Positions 1-9,261 of a DNA stretch of 64,000 nucleotides are shown here, piece by piece. This stretch comes from Fuscovulum blasticum DSM 2131. Lineage in GTDB: Bacteria; Pseudomonadota; Alphaproteobacteria; Rhodobacterales; Rhodobacteraceae. Position numbers and translations under genes: made by a program. The notes under the pieces were generated by a model. It did not search any database, was not told where the DNA came from, and saw nothing but the letters and a program-made list of their open reading frames with translations. The stretch's first letter is position 1; every line of letters starts with the position of its first letter. The stretch covers positions 1 through 64,000 of the forward strand of contig NZ_PZKE01000013.1 in NCBI RefSeq assembly GCF_003034965.1, written 5' to 3'.

Positions 1-6
1 CCCGAG

Positions 7-999
7 ATGAAGGAGAAGGGCGTGCGCGAACTGCCCAAGGTCGAACTGCATCTGCATCTGGAAGGCGCCGCTCCGCCGGCCTTCATCCGCGGGCTGGCCG
101 CCGAGAAGAAGGAGGACATCTCCGGCATCTTCGACGAACAGGGCGGCTATGCCTGGCGCGATTTCTGGCATTTCCTCAAGGTCTATGAGGCGGCGACCTC
201 GGTCCTGCGCAGCCCCGAGGATTACCACCGCCTGACGCTGGCGGTGCTGGAGGAAAGCGCTGCCAGCGGCGTGGTTTATGGTGAAACCTTCCTGTCGCCC
301 GATTTCTGCGGTGGCCGCGATCCGGGGGCCTGGCGCGAATACCTTCACGCCATCCGCGAGGCCGCTGATCAGGCCGAGCGGCAGATGGGCATTACCCTGC
401 GCGGCATCGTCACCTGCATTCGCCATTTCGGGCCCGAGAAGGCGCGGGAAACCGCGATCTGCGCGGCGGAAACGGCGGGTGACTGGCTGGTCGGCTTCGG
501 CATCGCCGGGGATGAAACGGTGGGCGCGCCCAAGGATTTCGCCTGGTCCTTCGACTGCGCGCGCGAAGCCGGGCTGCGCCTGACCGCCCATGCCGGCGAA
601 TGGGGCGGGCCGGAAAGCGTGCGCGCGGCGCTAACGGACCTGAACCCCGAACGCATTGGTCATGGCGTGCGCGCCATCGAGGATCTGGCGCTGGTGGACG
701 AACTGGCCGAACGCGGCACCGTGCTGGAGGTCTGCCCCGGATCGAACGTGTCGCTGGGGCTGTACCGCGATTTCCGCGCCCATCCGATTGCCGAGCTGGA
801 CCGGCGCGGCGTCAAGGTCACCATCTCGACCGACGATCCGCCGTTCTTTCACACCACCATGGCGCGGGAATATCAGGAACTGCACCGCGCCTTCGACTGG
901 GACGAGGGACAGTTTGGCCGCATCGCCCGCCAGTCGCTTGACGCCGCCTTCTGCGACGCCGATACGAAGGCAAGGATCGCAAAGCTGCTGGAGGGTTGA
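7..999 (+). CDS. add: Adenosine deaminase
   Basis: Metal-dependent (amidohydrolase-fold) enzyme that deaminates adenosine to inosine in cytosolic purine salvage; 330 aa, the usual bacterial length. Visible family motifs are an N-terminal HLHLEG metal-binding strand (about residue 15), THAGEW-type LTAHAGE (about 196), RIGHG (about 217) and the C-terminal STDDPPF containing catalytic aspartates (about 275). The ATG at 7 is preceded by too little sequence to judge its RBS, but the protein starts where the family does. It lies 3 bp upstream of upp, so the two are probably co-transcribed as a nucleoside salvage unit. An adenine deaminase of the same fold is a less likely alternative. Confidence 0.93.
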   Translation: MKEKGVRELPKVELHLHLEGAAPPAFIRGLAAEKKEDISGIFDEQGGYAWRDFWHFLKVYEAATSVLRSPEDYHRLTLAVLEESAASGVVYGETFLSPDFCGGRDPGAWREYLHAIREAADQAERQMGITLRGIVTCIRHFGPEKARETAICAAETAGDWLVGFGIAGDETVGAPKDFAWSFDCAREAGLRLTAHAGEWGGPESVRAALTDLNPERIGHGVRAIEDLALVDELAERGTVLEVCPGSNVSLGLYRDFRAHPIAELDRRGVKVTISTDDPPFFHTTMAREYQELHRAFDWDEGQFGRIARQSLDAAFCDADTKARIAKLLEG

Positions 1000-1002
1000 C
1001 CC

Positions 1003-1635
1003 ATGCTGGACCATCTGACCGTCGTTTCCCATCCGCTGGTCCAGCACAAGCTGACGCTGATGCGCGAGAAGGACACCTCGACCGCCTCGTTCCGCAAACT
1101 TCTGCGCGAGATCAGCCTGCTTCTGGCCTATGAGGTGACGCGCGAACTGCCGATGACGACCAAGACCATCGAAACGCCGCTTTGCCCGATGGACGCGCCC
1201 ACGATTGACGGCAAGAAACTGGCGCTGGTGTCGATCCTGCGCGCGGGCAACGGGTTGCTGGATGGCATCCTTGAGCTGATTCCGGCGGCGCGCGTGGGGT
1301 TCGTGGGCCTTTACCGCGACCCGGAAACCCTGCAACCCGTGCAGTATTACTGCAAGCTGCCCGACCAGATGGAAGACCGCATCGCCATTGTCGTCGATCC
1401 GATGCTGGCCACCGGCAATTCCTCGGCTGCGGCCGTGTCGCTGCTGAAAGAGGCGGGGGCGAAGCAGATCCGCTTCCTGTGCCTTCTGGCCGCGCCAGAG
1501 GGCGTGGCCCGGATGAAGGAGGCGCATCCCGATGTGCCGATTGTCACCGCGGCGCTGGACAGCCACCTGAATGACCACGGCTATATCGTGCCGGGTCTGG
1601 GCGATGCGGGCGACCGCATGTTCGGCACCAAGTAA
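1003..1635 (+). CDS. upp: Uracil phosphoribosyltransferase
   Basis: Makes UMP from uracil and PRPP in pyrimidine salvage. At 210 aa it has the family length. The PRPP-binding loop is visible as [10 protein letters not shown] (around residue 129) and the uracil-binding C-terminus as the glycine-rich [13 protein letters not shown]. It follows add by 3 bp on the same strand, which fits joint nucleoside salvage. No pseudogene features. Confidence 0.96.
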   Translation: MLDHLTVVSHPLVQHKLTLMREKDTSTASFRKLLREISLLLAYEVTRELPMTTKTIETPLCPMDAPTIDGKKLALVSILRAGNGLLDGILELIPAARVGFVGLYRDPETLQPVQYYCKLPDQMEDRIAIVVDPMLATGNSSAAAVSLLKEAGAKQIRFLCLLAAPEGVARMKEAHPDVPIVTAALDSHLNDHGYIVPGLGDAGDRMFGTK

Positions 1636-1708
1636 GGCGGGGCGGGCGCGGGCCTTTACTCACCCCGGAGCCTGCTTCACAGTTCAGCCGATGTCCTGGG
1701 AATCGATC

Positions 1709-2734
1709 ATGTTGGCCAGACTTCTGCCGGCGGCCTGCCTGGCCGCCGTCATCGCGGCCGGGCCTGCGCTGGCCGATCTGAACCAGCCGGCCGAGCTTCC
1801 GCCAGAGGGCTTCGCCGGGCAGCAATATGTTGACAGCAAGGGCTGCGTCTTTCTGCGGGCGGCCTATGGCGGGCAGGTGGTCTGGGTGCCGCGGGTGACG
1901 CGCGACCGCAAGCAACTTTGCGGCTATGCGCCGTCGGGCGGAAGCCCGGTCCTTGCGGAAAAAACCCCGCCCGAGGTCAAGCCCACGGCGCCCGATATGG
2001 GGGCCAGCCCGGACGCCAGCGAAACGGCGCCCAAGCCGGCGGTCGCGGAACCGGCCCCCGAGCCTGCGATCCCTGACACCCCGACCCCGGTCGTTGAGCC
2101 GACGCCCGCCCCGCCCGCCGCGGCACCGGAGGCCAAGCCGGCAGAGGTGGTGGCTGCCGAAAAGCCTGCGGTGACGCCAAAGGCAAAGCCGAAGGCCAAG
2201 GCCAAATCCAGGGCCAAGCCCTCCGCCAAGGTGGAGGCGCTGCCCAAGGGCGAGGCGGCTTCGGTCAAGGTCTTGACCGGGCCCGCGCCGGAGGGGCCGG
2301 AGTATCGTCTGGCCTGCGCGGCGGCGACGCCGGTGGCCGAACGCCATGCGCTGCCGGGCGGCGGCAGCCAGATTCTATGCACCCGTGGGGACGGCACGCT
2401 GGAGGGCGCGACCTATCCGATCCTGGTGACCGTCACGCCGGACGGCCGCGCTATCGGCTATGTCGATCCGGCGGCGGCGGAAAAGGCGCAGACGGTGGCG
2501 GGCGGCACGGGGCGGCTGTTCGTGCAGGTGGGCACCTATGCGGTGCCGTCAAATGCGGAAGGCGTGGTGGGACGGCTGCGCGATCTGGGGTTCCCGGTGG
2601 CGCAGGGAACCTTCGGCAATGGCGCGTTGCGGGTGGTCTATGCCGGCCCCTTTGCCAGCGCGGCCGAGGCGCAGGCCGCGCTGAACATCGCCCGGCAGGC
2701 TGGTTTTGCCGATGCCTTGGTGGTGACGAACTGA
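1709..2734 (+). CDS. SPOR-domain envelope protein
   Basis: Secreted or envelope protein of 341 aa. It begins with a signal peptide (hydrophobic residues 3-20, ending near ALAD), has a long Ala/Pro/Lys-rich low-complexity linker (about residues 90-195) and ends in a SPOR domain (about residues 265-341, starting LFVQVGTYAV). SPOR domains bind denuded septal peptidoglycan, so a role near the division site is inferred. I chose ATG 1709 because GGGA lies 8 bases upstream and the signal peptide starts there; ATG 1691 is an in-frame alternative. The lysine/alanine stretch KPKAKAK near residue 165 is unusually repetitive. Confidence 0.82.
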   Translation: MLARLLPAACLAAVIAAGPALADLNQPAELPPEGFAGQQYVDSKGCVFLRAAYGGQVVWVPRVTRDRKQLCGYAPSGGSPVLAEKTPPEVKPTAPDMGASPDASETAPKPAVAEPAPEPAIPDTPTPVVEPTPAPPAAAPEAKPAEVVAAEKPAVTPKAKPKAKAKSRAKPSAKVEALPKGEAASVKVLTGPAPEGPEYRLACAAATPVAERHALPGGGSQILCTRGDGTLEGATYPILVTVTPDGRAIGYVDPAAAEKAQTVAGGTGRLFVQVGTYAVPSNAEGVVGRLRDLGFPVAQGTFGNGALRVVYAGPFASAAEAQAALNIARQAGFADALVVTN

Positions 2735-2738
2735 CGGT

Positions 2739-3761
2739 TCAGTCGCTGCACACCGATTGCAGCGCGATCCAGTCGTCATCGGGCAGGATCGGCGTCGGCA
2801 TCAGGCCGCGGTAGGGATCGCCTTCCAGAAGTCCGGCGGTCGCTGTGCCCGAGGGATCACGCCAGCGGGCATAGGCCGAAAGCGGCACCTGCGCGGTTTT
2901 CGCCGCCTCGATCAGCACCGCATCCGGCACGGCGGCGCTGGCGTTGTCGCGCAGCACATCCTCGCCATAGCCTTGCAGCGCATCGTCGGGCAACTGGCCC
3001 GAGGTCAGCAGCCCGAAGGTGGCCTTCAGCCCGACATGATCAAGGATCGGGGCCAGCGGATCGGTGGCCCTTGACGCCACCCCTTCGGCCAATGCGGCTC
3101 CGGCCAGCGCCTCGGGCGTGTCCTGGTCGATCAGGTCGCGCGGCAGCAGGATCACCCCGCCCGGCAGGTGCGCCGGATGCCGCAGCCCTTCGGGCAGGAT
3201 GTAGAGGATCGGCGTATCCTCGGGGCCGAAGACCCGCTCGGACAGGCGAGCCAGTGCGGGCAGGCCCAGCGATCCGTCGCAGGGCTTGCCGGTCAGCCGG
3301 ATCACATCATCCAGCGCAAGCTGGCCGATTTCGGCCCGTTTCGCCGCGGGCAGCGCCGAGGCTGTGTGCCGCTTCAGCACCCCCGGCAGGACCAGTGTCA
3401 CGATCAGCACGATGGCGAGTGTGGTGCCACCGATCAGCGCCGCGCGCAGCCGGCCCGGGCGCGGCGTGGCCTGCCGCACCGCCGCCTGCACCGTTTTCAG
3501 CGCGGCGATCATGTCGTCGTCGTCGATTTCCAGCGTCTCGTCGGCATCTTCGCCGGGAACGAACAGCGCGGGCCGCACCCCGGGGTTCTGCCGTGTCACT
3601 GCCGGCAGCGACCAGTGGCTCAGCACCTGTTCGGACCGCGGGTCGGTCAGCATCAGCGTGGCTTCGCCCAGCCGGACGATCACCTCCTGGCGCTGCCCGC
3701 CGGGGCCGGCGCGCCACAGCCCGGTGCTTTCAAGCCGCTGATACTTTTTCAGTGCCGTCAT
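2739..3761 (-). CDS. Hypothetical single-TM protein
   Basis: 340 aa, family not recognised. An N-terminal cytosolic part of about 115 residues contains an acidic patch (DETLEIDDDD near residue 75). One strong membrane segment follows (LIGGTTLAIVLIVTLVLPGV, about residues 107-126), then a roughly 210-residue domain presumably outside the membrane. That domain has PEGLRHPAHLPGGVILLPRDLI, reminiscent of peptidase-M48-like proteins, but I see no HExxH motif, so protease activity is not supported. The ATG at 3761 was chosen over upstream codons because it starts a compact basic N-terminus. It sits 63 bp downstream of the acyl-CoA synthetase on the same strand. Confidence 0.7.
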   Translation of the reverse strand: MTALKKYQRLESTGLWRAGPGGQRQEVIVRLGEATLMLTDPRSEQVLSHWSLPAVTRQNPGVRPALFVPGEDADETLEIDDDDMIAALKTVQAAVRQATPRPGRLRAALIGGTTLAIVLIVTLVLPGVLKRHTASALPAAKRAEIGQLALDDVIRLTGKPCDGSLGLPALARLSERVFGPEDTPILYILPEGLRHPAHLPGGVILLPRDLIDQDTPEALAGAALAEGVASRATDPLAPILDHVGLKATFGLLTSGQLPDDALQGYGEDVLRDNASAAVPDAVLIEAAKTAQVPLSAYARWRDPSGTATAGLLEGDPYRGLMPTPILPDDDWIALQSVCSD

Positions 3762-3824
3762 CGGCCTCTGCTTGTCCGTCTGCTGCCCCGGCACAACCTT
3801 AGCCGGGCCGGGGGCGGGGCACAA

Positions 3825-5453
3825 TCAGATCAGCTTGGCCACGGCGCGCAGCTCAAACTTCTGGATCTTGCCGGTGCTGGTCTTGGGCAAATCGTGGAAG
3901 ATCACATGCTTGGGCGTCTTGAACCCGGCCAGATGCGCGCGGCAATGCGCGATCAGCTCGGCTTCGGTCACCTTCTGGCCCGGCTTCAGCTCGACAAAGG
4001 CGCAAGGCACCTCGCCCCATTTGTCATCGGGCTTGGCCACCACGGCGCAGAGATTCACCGCAGGGTGCTTCATCAGCGCCCCCTCGACCTCGACAGAAGA
4101 CACGTTTTCGCCGCCCGAGATGATGATGTCTTTCGCCCGGTCGGTGATCTGCAAATATCCGTCCGGGTGCTGCAAGGCGATGTCGCCGCTGCGGAACCAG
4201 CCATCCTTGAACGCCTCGGCGGTGGCTTCGGGGTTCTTGTAATAGCCTTTCATCACCAGATTGCCGCGCATCGCGATCTCGCCCAGGTGATGGGCGTCGC
4301 GCGGAACCGGCTGGCCGTGGGTGTCATGCGCCTCGGCGCCTTCCAGCATGGCCATCCGTACGCCCTGGCGCGATTTCAGCTCGGCCCGCGCGGCGCCTTC
4401 GGTGCCGTCCCAGTCCGGCATCCACAGACATTCGGTGGACGGGCCATAGGTTTCGGTCAGGCCGTAAACCTGCGTCACGTTGAAGCCCAGCGGTTCAAAC
4501 GCGGCCAGCGTGGCGGCGGGCGGCGGGGCGCCGGCGGTAAACACCTCGACCACATGGGAAAACTCGCGCCGGTCCTCGGGCCTGGCATTGACGATGGTGT
4601 TCAGAACGATGGGCGCGCCGCCGAAATGGGTGACGCCTTCGTCGGCAATCGCGTCATAGATCGCCTTCGCGGTGATGTCGCGGCAGCAGACCACGGTGCC
4701 GCCCAGCATCGGCACCATCCAGGTGTGGCACCAGCCGTTGCAGTGGAACAGCGGCACGATGGTCAGATAGGCGGGGAACAGGGTCATCCGCCAGGCCACG
4801 GCATTGGCCATCGTTGCCAGATAGGCGCCCCGGTGGTGATACACCACGCCCTTGGGCCGGCCCGTGGTGCCGCTGGTGTAGTTGATCGCCAGCGATTCCC
4901 ATTCGTCCTGCGGCATCAGCCAGGCGAAGCCGGGATCGCCCTTTTCCAGCAGTTCCTCATAGGTCAGGTAATGGCCCGAGGCGGTCTGGCCATGATCCAC
5001 CACCTCGATGATCTGCGGCGCGGCCCCGTCCATCTTGCGGATCGCCTGTTCCGCCAGTGCGATATAGGCGCTGTCACAGAGCACGATCTTCGCCCCGGCA
5101 TGGCCGAAGATATAGGCCACCGTATCGGCATCCAGCCGGGTGTTGATGGTGTTCAGCACCGCCCCGCAGGCCGGCACGCCGAAATGCGCCTCGGCCTGGG
5201 CGGGAATGTTCGGCAGCAGCGTGGCCACCACATCGCCCGGGTGGATGCCGCGCCGCGCCAGGGCGCTGGCCAGCAATGTCACCCGATGGGCATATTCGGC
5301 ATAGGTCAGGCGCGTGGTCTTCCAGACCAGCGCCGTGCGGTCGGCAAAGACATCGGCCGCGCGCTTCAGATGCGACAGGGGCGTCAGCGCCACATGGTTC
5401 GCGGCACATTTTTCCAAGCCAGATTCATCGGCCAGCCAGCCCATCGTCGTCAT
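3825..5453 (-). CDS. AMP-dependent acyl-CoA synthetase/ligase
   Basis: ANL-superfamily ligase of 542 aa that activates a carboxylic acid to an acyl-adenylate and then to acyl-CoA. The P-loop-like signature INYTSGTTGRPKGV (about residue 190), the adenylate motif YGLTETYGP (about 325), the hinge region SGDIALQHPDGYLQITDRAKDIIISGGENVSS (read in parts, about 415-450) and the catalytic lysine segment KTSTGKIQKFELR at the C-terminus are all present. It resembles the medium/long-chain and methylthiopropionyl-CoA ligase group, but the substrate cannot be read from sequence. The promoter should lie in the 81-bp divergent gap shared with the DMT exporter. Confidence 0.9.
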   Translation of the reverse strand: MTTMGWLADESGLEKCAANHVALTPLSHLKRAADVFADRTALVWKTTRLTYAEYAHRVTLLASALARRGIHPGDVVATLLPNIPAQAEAHFGVPACGAVLNTINTRLDADTVAYIFGHAGAKIVLCDSAYIALAEQAIRKMDGAAPQIIEVVDHGQTASGHYLTYEELLEKGDPGFAWLMPQDEWESLAINYTSGTTGRPKGVVYHHRGAYLATMANAVAWRMTLFPAYLTIVPLFHCNGWCHTWMVPMLGGTVVCCRDITAKAIYDAIADEGVTHFGGAPIVLNTIVNARPEDRREFSHVVEVFTAGAPPPAATLAAFEPLGFNVTQVYGLTETYGPSTECLWMPDWDGTEGAARAELKSRQGVRMAMLEGAEAHDTHGQPVPRDAHHLGEIAMRGNLVMKGYYKNPEATAEAFKDGWFRSGDIALQHPDGYLQITDRAKDIIISGGENVSSVEVEGALMKHPAVNLCAVVAKPDDKWGEVPCAFVELKPGQKVTEAELIAHCRAHLAGFKTPKHVIFHDLPKTSTGKIQKFELRAVAKLI

Positions 5454-5534
5454 CCTCCCTCATGTCGCTTTCAAGCGCGCAGACCCTAGGTTAGCAGGCT
5501 TGACTGCGGGTGAAAGAGGAGGAATGCCCCGAAA

Positions 5535-6458
5535 ATGCAAGCCCCTGACAAGACCCTGGCCGCTGCGGGGTGCATCCTGATCTATGCCACGATCATCGGC
5601 TTTACCGACAATTATGTCCGGCTGATCGCGGTCGAAGCGGGGCTGTGGCAGTTCCATGCCACCCGGACGGCCATGGCGCTGGCGCTGTTGGGGCTGGCGG
5701 TGCCGTTCCTTGGGTTGCGCTTGCGGCCGGTGAACGGGCGCGCGGTGCTGGCGCGGTCGGCGATCCATGGCACGGCGATGGTGATCTATTTCGGCGCGCT
5801 GGCCTTTCTGCCGGTGGCCATTGTCGCGGCGGGCCTGTTCACGGCGCCGATCTTCGTGCTGCTGATCTCGCGCTTTGCCTATGGGCACGCCATTGGCCCG
5901 GTTCGCATCCTTGCGGTCGGCCTTGGCTTCCTTGGGGTGATCCTTGTCCTTGGGCCGCAAGCGCTGTCGGGGGCGTCGCTGGCGGCGGTGCTGCCGGTGG
6001 CGGCGGGGGCGATGTATGCCTTGGGCAATATCGCGACACGCGAATGGTGCCCGCAGGAAAGCGCCGAAACCTTGCTGGCCGGCTTTTTCGCGGCCCTTGG
6101 GGTGTTCGGCCTGATCGGCATGGCGGCGCTGGCGCTGTGGCCGGTGGCGGTGCCCGCCGGTGCCGACGGGTTCCTGCTGCGCGGGCCGGTCTGGCCTTCG
6201 GCCGGCTTCCTGTTCTGGGTCTTCGTGCAGGCGGCGGGGTCGCTTCTGGGGGTGGGGCTGATGATCCGCGCCTACCAGATTGCCGATGCCGGCCGGGTCA
6301 GCGTGCTGGAATATGTCATCCTGCCGGCTTCGGCCTTCTGGTCCTGGATGATCTGGGGGGAAACCCTGTCGGTGCAGGCCTGGGCCGGAATGGGGCTGAT
6401 CGTGGCTGCCGGGGCGCTGATCGCCTTGCGCGCAAGGGCGCAGGCGGTGGCGGTCTGA
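5535..6458 (+). CDS. DMT-family (EamA) inner-membrane transporter
   Basis: Predicted drug/metabolite exporter of 307 aa with about ten hydrophobic segments in two repeated EamA halves (roughly residues 8-140 and 150-300). Charged loops such as RLRPVNGR separate the helices. The substrate is unknown. An RBS-like GAGGAGG lies upstream (5515-5523). It is divergent from the acyl-CoA synthetase, and the 81-bp gap must hold both promoters. Confidence 0.87.
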   Translation: MQAPDKTLAAAGCILIYATIIGFTDNYVRLIAVEAGLWQFHATRTAMALALLGLAVPFLGLRLRPVNGRAVLARSAIHGTAMVIYFGALAFLPVAIVAAGLFTAPIFVLLISRFAYGHAIGPVRILAVGLGFLGVILVLGPQALSGASLAAVLPVAAGAMYALGNIATREWCPQESAETLLAGFFAALGVFGLIGMAALALWPVAVPAGADGFLLRGPVWPSAGFLFWVFVQAAGSLLGVGLMIRAYQIADAGRVSVLEYVILPASAFWSWMIWGETLSVQAWAGMGLIVAAGALIALRARAQAVAV

Positions 6459-6509
6459 TCGCCAAAGAGGCGCCTTTTCAACGGATTGGCGCCGCGCCCC
6501 TTGGGGGCG

Positions 6510-7088
6510 CTAGTCCCCCACCGCCGCGCGCCAATGTTTGCGGCACAGGCTCTGATAGGTTTCGTTGCCGCCGATCACCACCTGATCGCCGTCCCGCAGC
6601 GCCTGCCCGTCCGGCCCCTTGCGCACCACCATCGTTGCCTTGCGGCCACAATGGCACATGGTGCGAACTTCGCGCATCTCATCCGCCCAGGCCAGCAGGG
6701 CGGCCGATCCGGGGAAGAGGTTGCCCTGGAAATCCACCCGCAGCCCGTAGGCCATGACCGGAACCTTCAGGTCATCCACCGCCCGGGCCAGTTGCCAGAC
6801 CTGATCTTTGGACAAGAACTGTGCCTCGTCGATGAAGACACAGGCGCAGGGGCCAGAGGCCAGCCGCGCCGCGATGCGGGCGAACATGTCATCCTCTGGT
6901 CCGAAGGTCTCGGCCTCGGCACCGATGCCGATCCGGCTGCCGATCCGCCCCGTTCCGGCGCGATCGTCCAGCCGGGCGGTCAACAGAAAGGTGGCCATGC
7001 CGCCTTCGTGGTAGTTGTAGGCCGCCTGCAGCAAGAGCGTCGACTTGCCGGCGTTCATCGTCGAATAGTGAAAATGCAGCTTCGCCAT
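6510..7088 (-). CDS. tdk: Thymidine kinase
   Basis: Phosphorylates thymidine to dTMP in salvage. It is 192 aa, the size of type II bacterial and viral TKs. Motifs: P-loop YSTMNAGKS (about residue 8-16), Walker-B-like CVFIDEAQFL (about 84-93), the lasso region, and zinc-binding cysteines CHCG (about 145) and the later C in LCRKHW. I start at 7088 (MAKLHFHYST) because the P-loop sits at the normal distance from the N-terminus; the longer open frame upstream lacks homologous sequence. Confidence 0.95.
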   Translation of the reverse strand: MAKLHFHYSTMNAGKSTLLLQAAYNYHEGGMATFLLTARLDDRAGTGRIGSRIGIGAEAETFGPEDDMFARIAARLASGPCACVFIDEAQFLSKDQVWQLARAVDDLKVPVMAYGLRVDFQGNLFPGSAALLAWADEMREVRTMCHCGRKATMVVRKGPDGQALRDGDQVVIGGNETYQSLCRKHWRAAVGD

Positions 7089-7241
7089 GCCTTGCCCTAA
7101 CGTCCCGAAGGGGGGAGGCGCAAGCCCGACCCTGCGTGCCCCGGCAGCGGCGGTTTTGGCCATGACAAATGGCTTTTGCATGAGTAAGGGGGATAAATGA
7201 TCACGATTTCCCCGCAGCTTCTGCGGCCCGGAGAATGAAAA

Positions 7242-7694
7242 ATGTCGACGGCAAGCTACCTGAAGAAGCACACCGAGGCGCTGGTCAAGGACGTGGGGGT
7301 CGAGGCTGCCTGCGCCATCACCGGCAAATCGAAGGCGACGCTGGGCCGGTATTATTCGGAAAATGACGAGCACGACGACAGGTTCATGCCCATCGACGTG
7401 GTGGCTGCGCTGGAAGCCGCGTCGCGCTTTCCGCATGTCACCTCGGCGCTGGCCGATCTGCGCGGCATCACGCTGAGTTATGACAGCGACAAGCACGATG
7501 GCGCGTCAAAGGGCGTGAACCAGGACGTGGTGGCCCTGGCGCAGCGCTTTGCCATGCTGATGAGCGAATACAATCAGGCCATCAGTGACGGCAAGATTAC
7601 CGTCAATGAATCCAAGCGGATGCTGCGCGAGACGCTGGCCCTGCAGCAGGTGCTGCTTCAGATGAAGCTCAACCTCGAGGAAGAGGCCGGCTAG
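7242..7694 (+). CDS. HTH-like regulatory protein (phage CII-like)
   Basis: 150 aa cytosolic protein. Residues about 15-45 (AACAITGKSKATLGRYYS) look like a helix-turn-helix, followed by a segment reading MPIDVVAALEAASRFPHVTSALA. That arrangement occurs in proteins related to the phage CII-type regulatory family. The C-terminal third is helical and may dimerise. The ATG is preceded by a GGAGA RBS (7231-7235). Its last 26 bp overlap the convergent end of the RhlE-type helicase. Function unproven; the match to the CII family is by pattern only. Confidence 0.7.
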   Translation: MSTASYLKKHTEALVKDVGVEAACAITGKSKATLGRYYSENDEHDDRFMPIDVVAALEAASRFPHVTSALADLRGITLSYDSDKHDGASKGVNQDVVALAQRFAMLMSEYNQAISDGKITVNESKRMLRETLALQQVLLQMKLNLEEEAG

Positions 7695-8973
7695 GACGCT
7701 TGGCCCCGCTGCGCTTGGGGGCCTGGCCGCCGCCCATGGGCCGGGGTTTGGCCTGCGGCTTGGCGCCGGCCTTCGCGGCCGGGCGGGGGCCGGGGCGGCC
7801 CTGACGCTGCTGCGGGCGCGGGTTCGCGGCCACCACTTCGGCAGACCACGGCGCACCGCCAATCACCGGAAGCGGCTTTTTCAGAATTTTCTCAATGGCT
7901 TGCAGCTCGCCCATCTCAGCGGGTGCGCAGAAGCTGATGCTGGCCCCTTCGGCCCCGGCGCGGGCGGTGCGGCCGATGCGGTGGACATAGTTTTCCGGCA
8001 CATTCGGCATGTCATAGTTGTAGACGTGCCGGACGGTGGGAATGTCGATCCCGCGTGCGGCGACATCGGTGGCGACCAGAACGTCCAGCTCACCCGCCTT
8101 GAATTCCGACAGCGTCCGGTCGCGCTGGTTCTGGCTGCGGTTGCCGTGAACGGTGCCGACGCGGAAGCCCCAGCTTGCCAGCAATTTGTTAAGTTTGTCT
8201 GAACCGTGCTTGGTGCGGCAGAACACCAGCGCCTGCTCGCCTTCATGCGTCTTCAGATAGGTCTCCAGCAGGCGGGCCTTGTCGCCGTTGGGGATGTAAT
8301 GGACGCCCTGCGTGACCTTTTCCGCCGGCTTGCCGGGGGGGGCCACCTGCACCTTGACCGGGTCGCGCAGATAGGTGGCAGCGATTTCGTCAATGTCCTT
8401 GGGCATGGTGGCCGAGAACATAAGCGTCTGACGACGCAGCGGAATATGCTTGGCGATGCGGCGCAGGGCGTGGATGAAACCCATGTCGAGCATGTGGTCG
8501 GCTTCATCCAGAACCAGATAGCCGCATTTCTCCAGGCTGACATCGCCGCGTTCCAGCAGGTCGATCAGGCGGCCGGGGGTGGCGACCAGAACATCGGTGC
8601 CGCGCACCAGCGCCTGCGACTGCTTGTTCAGCGAGGCGCCGCCGACCACCATGACGATCTTGATGGCGGTGCCTTTGGTGAAAACTTCAAAGTTTTCACG
8701 GATTTGCGTGGCCAGTTCGCGGGTGGGCACCAAGATCAGCGCGCGCACGTTGCGGGGGCCGGGGGGGTGGCCGATGTCCAGCAGCCGGTGCAGCAGCGGC
8801 AGGCCGAAGGCCGCCGTCTTGCCGGTGCCGGTCTGGGCCAGACCCATCAGATCCTTGCCCTGCATGATGGCGGGAATGGCCTGCGCCTGAATCGGCGTCG
8901 GCGTTTGCAGCGCGGTTTTTTCCAGCGCTTTCAGGAGTTTGGGCGAAAGGCCCAGGGCTTCGAAAGTGGTCAT
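7669..8973 (-). CDS. rhlE: DEAD-box RNA helicase, RhlE type
   Basis: ATP-dependent RNA helicase of 434 aa acting in rRNA maturation or RNA decay. All motifs are readable: Q motif before IPAIMQG, motif I AQTGTGKT (about residue 49), Ia PTRELA, Ib TPGRLID, motif II DEAD, motif III SAT, motif V ATDVAARGID and motif VI HRIGRTARAG. The C-terminal tail (about 375-434) is basic and Pro/Gly/Lys-rich, typical of RhlE proteins. The start at 8973 gives the normal MTTFEALGLS opening. It converges with and overlaps the small HTH gene by 26 bp. Confidence 0.94.
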   Translation of the reverse strand: MTTFEALGLSPKLLKALEKTALQTPTPIQAQAIPAIMQGKDLMGLAQTGTGKTAAFGLPLLHRLLDIGHPPGPRNVRALILVPTRELATQIRENFEVFTKGTAIKIVMVVGGASLNKQSQALVRGTDVLVATPGRLIDLLERGDVSLEKCGYLVLDEADHMLDMGFIHALRRIAKHIPLRRQTLMFSATMPKDIDEIAATYLRDPVKVQVAPPGKPAEKVTQGVHYIPNGDKARLLETYLKTHEGEQALVFCRTKHGSDKLNKLLASWGFRVGTVHGNRSQNQRDRTLSEFKAGELDVLVATDVAARGIDIPTVRHVYNYDMPNVPENYVHRIGRTARAGAEGASISFCAPAEMGELQAIEKILKKPLPVIGGAPWSAEVVAANPRPQQRQGRPGPRPAAKAGAKPQAKPRPMGGGQAPKRSGAKRPSRPLPRG

Positions 8974-9261
8974 GGTCGTTCCATACGTCAAGGGACGGGC
9001 GGCCCTCGTCCGCGGGGAACCCCGTTGACCGTGCGCGCCGTCGGCGCCCCTGCGTGATGGTGGGAACCTGTCGTCCGGGCCGGATCAATGCTCACGCGGC
9101 ACGGGCTTTCGGACAGGGCGGACATGGGGCTTGCGGCGCGGTATGTCAAGCGTCTGCGTCAGGTATGCGTTGCGTATGCGCGGCGTATGACGGGCGGCGC
9201 ACGCCCGGTTCACCGATTTTCAGCCGCCCCGCGCGCAGACTGCCTGCCCGGAGGTGGACCC